A DNA stretch of 9,027 bases from Candidatus Sumerlaeota bacterium (GTDB taxonomy: Bacteria > Sumerlaeota > Sumerlaeia > MWCT01): assembly GCA_026398545.1 (NCBI GenBank), contig JAPLSR010000337.1:1-9027 (forward strand), given 5' to 3'. Positions 6,281 to 9,027 of this stretch are shown here, piece after piece. Each line of letters starts with the position of its first letter. The first letter of the stretch is position 1. Made by a program: the position numbers and the translations under genes. The notes under the pieces were generated by a model. The model ran no database searches and was not told where the DNA came from. It saw nothing but the letters and a program-made list of their open reading frames with translations.

Positions 6281-8395
6281 TTACTCTTTTCTTCTTTTAT
6301 TCTTTTTATCCTTATACATGCGTTGGTCTGCCGTGAACAAGAGCTTATCCAGTGTTTTAGGATATTTGGGATTATACCGCGCACAGCCAATGCTGGCTGA
6401 GAGATGATAGGTCCGTGTTGTCTTGCTTTTGTGCGTGGAAAGGGCTTCCTTAAAGCGCTGGATGACGGCGTCTGTACTATCCATCTCCACCTCAAGGGCG
6501 AGGACGACAAACTCATCGCCTCCAATGCGCCCTATGATGTCAGACTCACGGAAGGTTTTTTTCAGAATGGAGGCGAAATCCTTGAGGGCGCAGTCTCCCT
6601 CCGGATGCCCGAAGGTATCGTTGATTTCTTTCAGATTGTCCAGGTCGATGAAAATGAGTATCATGTCGCGCTCAACACGGTGGGCAAGCATCAATTGCTG
6701 GCGGGCGAGCGCCATGAATCCACGGCGATTATAAACCCCTGTAAGGTCATCTTCAAGAGAGAGCGCCTTGATTTCCGCCTCCGCCTGTTTTCGGTCTGTG
6801 ATATCCCCACCCACGGATTGTATCTCCAGCAATCTCCCCTCATTATCAAACAGACCCAGGCTATTCCAGCGTAGCCAGCGTTGCTCCCCGTCAGGCGTGA
6901 TGACACGGGTTTCGTGGCTTGAGCTGTCATGGTCGCGGGTGAGGCTCGCAAGCTGTTTCTCAACTGATAGTCTATCCTCTGCGTAGATGAATTCCATAAA
7001 ATTATGGCCAAGAAGTTCCTCATGCGTTTTTCCAAAGAAGCGGCAACAGGCGTCATTGACGAAGGTGAGAACTGCCTGTGGAGTGATGCGACATATGAGT
7101 TCCGTCTGCTGTTCAATGACGGCGCGATAGCGAGTCTCGCTCTCCAGAAGCGCCTCATAAATGCTTTTTTGCTCCGTGATATCAACCAGAATTCCCTGAT
7201 AGTGAGTCAGCATTCCCCTGTCATCAAAAATTGCCTTTGTCTGATTTGAGACCCAGCGCACCTCGCCCGATTTTGCAAGCAGGCGGAAATCCATCTGGAA
7301 TTCTGGTATCCCTTCCAGGGCATGACGTGCGAGTTCCCGAATAACTTTCCGGGCATCATCAGGGTGTATGATGTCCTGCCATGAGACCCTGCCTGACATT
7401 AGGTCATCAGCCGTGTAGCCAATCTGTTTCACATTATCGGAGACATATTCCACAGGCCAGTCATCCGCCAGACGCCACAAAAACACAATGACGGGGCTCC
7501 TGTTAATAATGGCTTCCAGTTCCCTCATTTTTTTCAGGGCGCGCAGAAGGTCGCCTGCAGACCTTTTCTGTTCAGTGATGTCACGAGTATAGATGCCTAT
7601 TTTCTCCACGCCGCCACGGGCGTTGAAAAAGGGATAAATGATGGTTTCAAAATATCGCTCCTCGTGTTGTTCCTCAAAATGGACAATCTTTTTTGATGTG
7701 ATAACCTCCTCCACGTATTTCTTCCACTCTCCAGACCTCAGGGGTGATATCAGGTCATAGATATTCTGTCCGATAAGTTCATCCGCAGGTCTGCCGATAT
7801 TCTCCGCCCCCGGCTGATTCATTGCGGTTATATAACCCTTGCGATTTACAATAAAGGCATCATCCGGTGTGGAGTCCAGAAATGCCCGTGCAGTCACCAT
7901 GTTTTCCCGGAGGGCGCCCTCCGCCATCTTCCAGTCTGTGATATCTTCAAGGATTCCCATACCGCCTGTCACCTGTCCGCTTGAGTCATAAATGGGCGCC
8001 GTTCGGAAGGAAATATATACCCGTTTATTGTAAAAGGTGCCTTGATAATACCCTTCGTAAGAACCCTCTTCCCCCTCAAGCGCCTTGCGAAGGGCGGGCA
8101 GAATGGAGGAATCTTTTAACTTTGTCAGGTCCAGATGGAGAAGTTGCTCACGGCTCAGTTTTGTTTGTGAAAGTATTTGCTCGTTGCAGTGGGTTATCTG
8201 CATACTGGTGTTATAATAAAAGATACCGAGGGGGAAATGACATGGTAGCTTTCGCATTTGTTCCCCGGCTTTCAGATGGGATTGGTGGATTCTCCGCTTT
8301 TCGGATATCTCCAACTCCTCAATCCGCTTCATCAGCTTACTTACCTGTTCCTCCAGTTCAGGCATGTTCTCATTGTCAGTTGCCATGGAATGCAT
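6281..8395 (-). CDS. Four-PAS diguanylate cyclase (PAS x4-GGDEF)
   Basis: A soluble 704-residue enzyme predicted to make cyclic di-GMP from two GTP. After a short coiled-coil start (about 10-40) come four PAS modules, each ending in a DIT motif: about 45-156 (DITDWK), 163-277 (DITEQK), 289-410 (DITEQK, of the PAS_3 type with HPDD and WV) and 418-536 (DITDRK). The GGDEF domain (about 540-700) is intact: FIDLDNLKEIND with metal ligand D584, GHPEGD with N592 and D601 in the guanine-contact positions, and GGDEF at 625-629. An I-site RESD (616-619) lies five residues before GGDEF, so feedback inhibition by product is expected. D601 is the residue of ordinary c-di-GMP cyclases, not the serine of Hypr enzymes. 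There is no EAL domain and no membrane segment. It follows the membrane-receiver gene by 31 bases. M1 is preceded by AGAGG at short spacing; M4 (ATG 8386) is an alternative start. Confidence 0.94.
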   Translation of the reverse strand: MHSMATDNENMPELEEQVSKLMKRIEELEISEKRRIHQSHLKAGEQMRKLPCHFPLGIFYYNTSMQITHCNEQILSQTKLSREQLLHLDLTKLKDSSILPALRKALEGEEGSYEGYYQGTFYNKRVYISFRTAPIYDSSGQVTGGMGILEDITDWKMAEGALRENMVTARAFLDSTPDDAFIVNRKGYITAMNQPGAENIGRPADELIGQNIYDLISPLRSGEWKKYVEEVITSKKIVHFEEQHEERYFETIIYPFFNARGGVEKIGIYTRDITEQKRSAGDLLRALKKMRELEAIINRSPVIVFLWRLADDWPVEYVSDNVKQIGYTADDLMSGRVSWQDIIHPDDARKVIRELARHALEGIPEFQMDFRLLAKSGEVRWVSNQTKAIFDDRGMLTHYQGILVDITEQKSIYEALLESETRYRAVIEQQTELICRITPQAVLTFVNDACCRFFGKTHEELLGHNFMEFIYAEDRLSVEKQLASLTRDHDSSSHETRVITPDGEQRWLRWNSLGLFDNEGRLLEIQSVGGDITDRKQAEAEIKALSLEDDLTGVYNRRGFMALARQQLMLAHRVERDMILIFIDLDNLKEINDTFGHPEGDCALKDFASILKKTFRESDIIGRIGGDEFVVLALEVEMDSTDAVIQRFKEALSTHKSKTTRTYHLSASIGCARYNPKYPKTLDKLLFTADQRMYKDKKNKRRKE

Positions 8396-8426
8396 TATCC
8401 TCTTATCATACCTTCAAATTTGACGA

Positions 8427-9023
8427 TTACCCGGATTTCTGGAGAGTCTCTCTTACCACCTCAGCCAGTTGTTCCCGGCTGAAGGGTTTTTGAATAAGGG
8501 CGGCAATGCCCTGATTTAAAAGGTTTTCATCCTCATGCCCAATGGAATATCCCGTGGCGAGGACCATTTTGACATCAGGCTTTTGCCGTTTGAGGCGGGT
8601 AAACAGCTCCATACCGCTGATTCCCGGCATGAGAATATCAGAAATCACGAGTTGAATATCCGGGGCATGCCGCTCAAAAATATCCAGAGCCATCTCTCCG
8701 CTGGTTGCCGTTATGACCTTGTAACCAAGGCGTTCGAGTCGTGTCTTGTTCACAAAAAGAACTATGGCGTCGTCCTCGACGAGGAGGATGGTGGCTTCTT
8801 CCACTCTGGGGGTGGGTTCTGGTAATACGCCAACGCCTATGATCAGTCGGATGATGCCTAAGAATATTGCAATAACGCAGCAGATGAGCCCTGCGATAGC
8901 GCCACCCTTGCTTTGCTCCTTGCCCGTCGCAAGGGCAATCGCGGCAATGATGCTTCCAAGCCCTGAAAAAGGGATATTCAGCCAGTTAAGAGCGCCCAGA
9001 CAGGGAAAAAAAGCAACTATCAT
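8427..9023 (-). CDS. Membrane-anchored CheY-type receiver protein, N terminus possibly cut
   Basis: The visible 198 residues have two parts. Residues 1-66 are strongly hydrophobic (FFPCLGALNWLNIPF, GSIIAAIALAT, a short GKEQSKGG loop, then AIAGLICCVIAIFLGIIRLIIGVG), giving two or three membrane segments around a small polar turn. This resembles small membrane proteins of unknown function that occur alone in other bacteria. A proline-rich linker (LPEPTPRVEE) leads to a complete receiver (about 78-196): E83/D84/D85, phosphoacceptor D129 in ISDILMP, T157 in ATGY, and K179 in QKPF. There is no output domain. The ATG at 9021-9023 is four bases from the window edge and the frame is still open there, so the true start may lie outside. 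Its receiver is a paralogue of the hybrid kinase's C-terminal receiver. It probably places a phosphorylatable switch at the membrane, upstream of the cyclase gene in the same unit. Confidence 0.85.
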   Translation of the reverse strand: MIVAFFPCLGALNWLNIPFSGLGSIIAAIALATGKEQSKGGAIAGLICCVIAIFLGIIRLIIGVGVLPEPTPRVEEATILLVEDDAIVLFVNKTRLERLGYKVITATSGEMALDIFERHAPDIQLVISDILMPGISGMELFTRLKRQKPDVKMVLATGYSIGHEDENLLNQGIAALIQKPFSREQLAEVVRETLQKSG

Positions 9024-9027
9024 GCCC

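Noticed and set aside
6187..6525. A 112-codon minus-strand frame that runs past the cyclase stop into the intergenic region.
   Set aside because: It mostly overlaps the GGDEF coding region in another frame, and its end in the intergenic part is low-complexity lysine-rich sequence. No ribosome site or known domain supports it.

Overview
The window holds seven protein-coding genes from a bacterium, and almost all of it is signal transduction. The organism cannot be named from the sequence. Genes are densely packed and start at ATG or GTG with Shine-Dalgarno sites. The mix of a stomatin-like protein, a Gfo/Idh/MocA oxidoreductase and many PAS-type sensors fits an environmental, possibly uncultured, bacterium. 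By hand count the plus-strand genes look richer in GC (37 of 60 bases at 601-660) than the membrane part of the kinase (25 of 60 at 5641-5700).

Left part, plus strand: the 3' end of a stomatin/slipin (SPFH) gene enters from the left edge (1-336). It is followed by a Gfo/Idh/MocA-type oxidoreductase (460-1383). That gene converges with the minus-strand block across only 35 bases.

Right part, minus strand, in two transcription units. Unit A runs from the right edge: a membrane segment fused to a CheY-type receiver (8427-9023, possibly cut at the edge), then a four-PAS diguanylate cyclase (6281-8395), 31 bases apart. An intergenic stretch of about 290 bases follows, with a core of 84 bases containing only five G or C, and a candidate promoter. 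Unit B is a membrane histidine kinase with a Cph1-like core (4364-5989), an Rcp1/CheY-like single-domain response regulator (3887-4345), and a hybrid kinase with receivers at both ends (1419-3890). Spacing is 18 bases and then a 4-base ATGA overlap.

Inferred working: the membrane kinase phosphorylates the Rcp1-like regulator. The hybrid kinase can receive phosphate or interaction signals at its N-terminal receiver and pass them on at its C-terminal receiver. The receiver of the membrane-anchored protein in unit A is a close paralogue of the hybrid kinase's C-terminal receiver. The cyclase makes c-di-GMP. No DNA-binding output domain is encoded, so visible outputs are c-di-GMP and protein-protein contacts. 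No tRNA, rRNA, CRISPR array or insertion sequence was seen.
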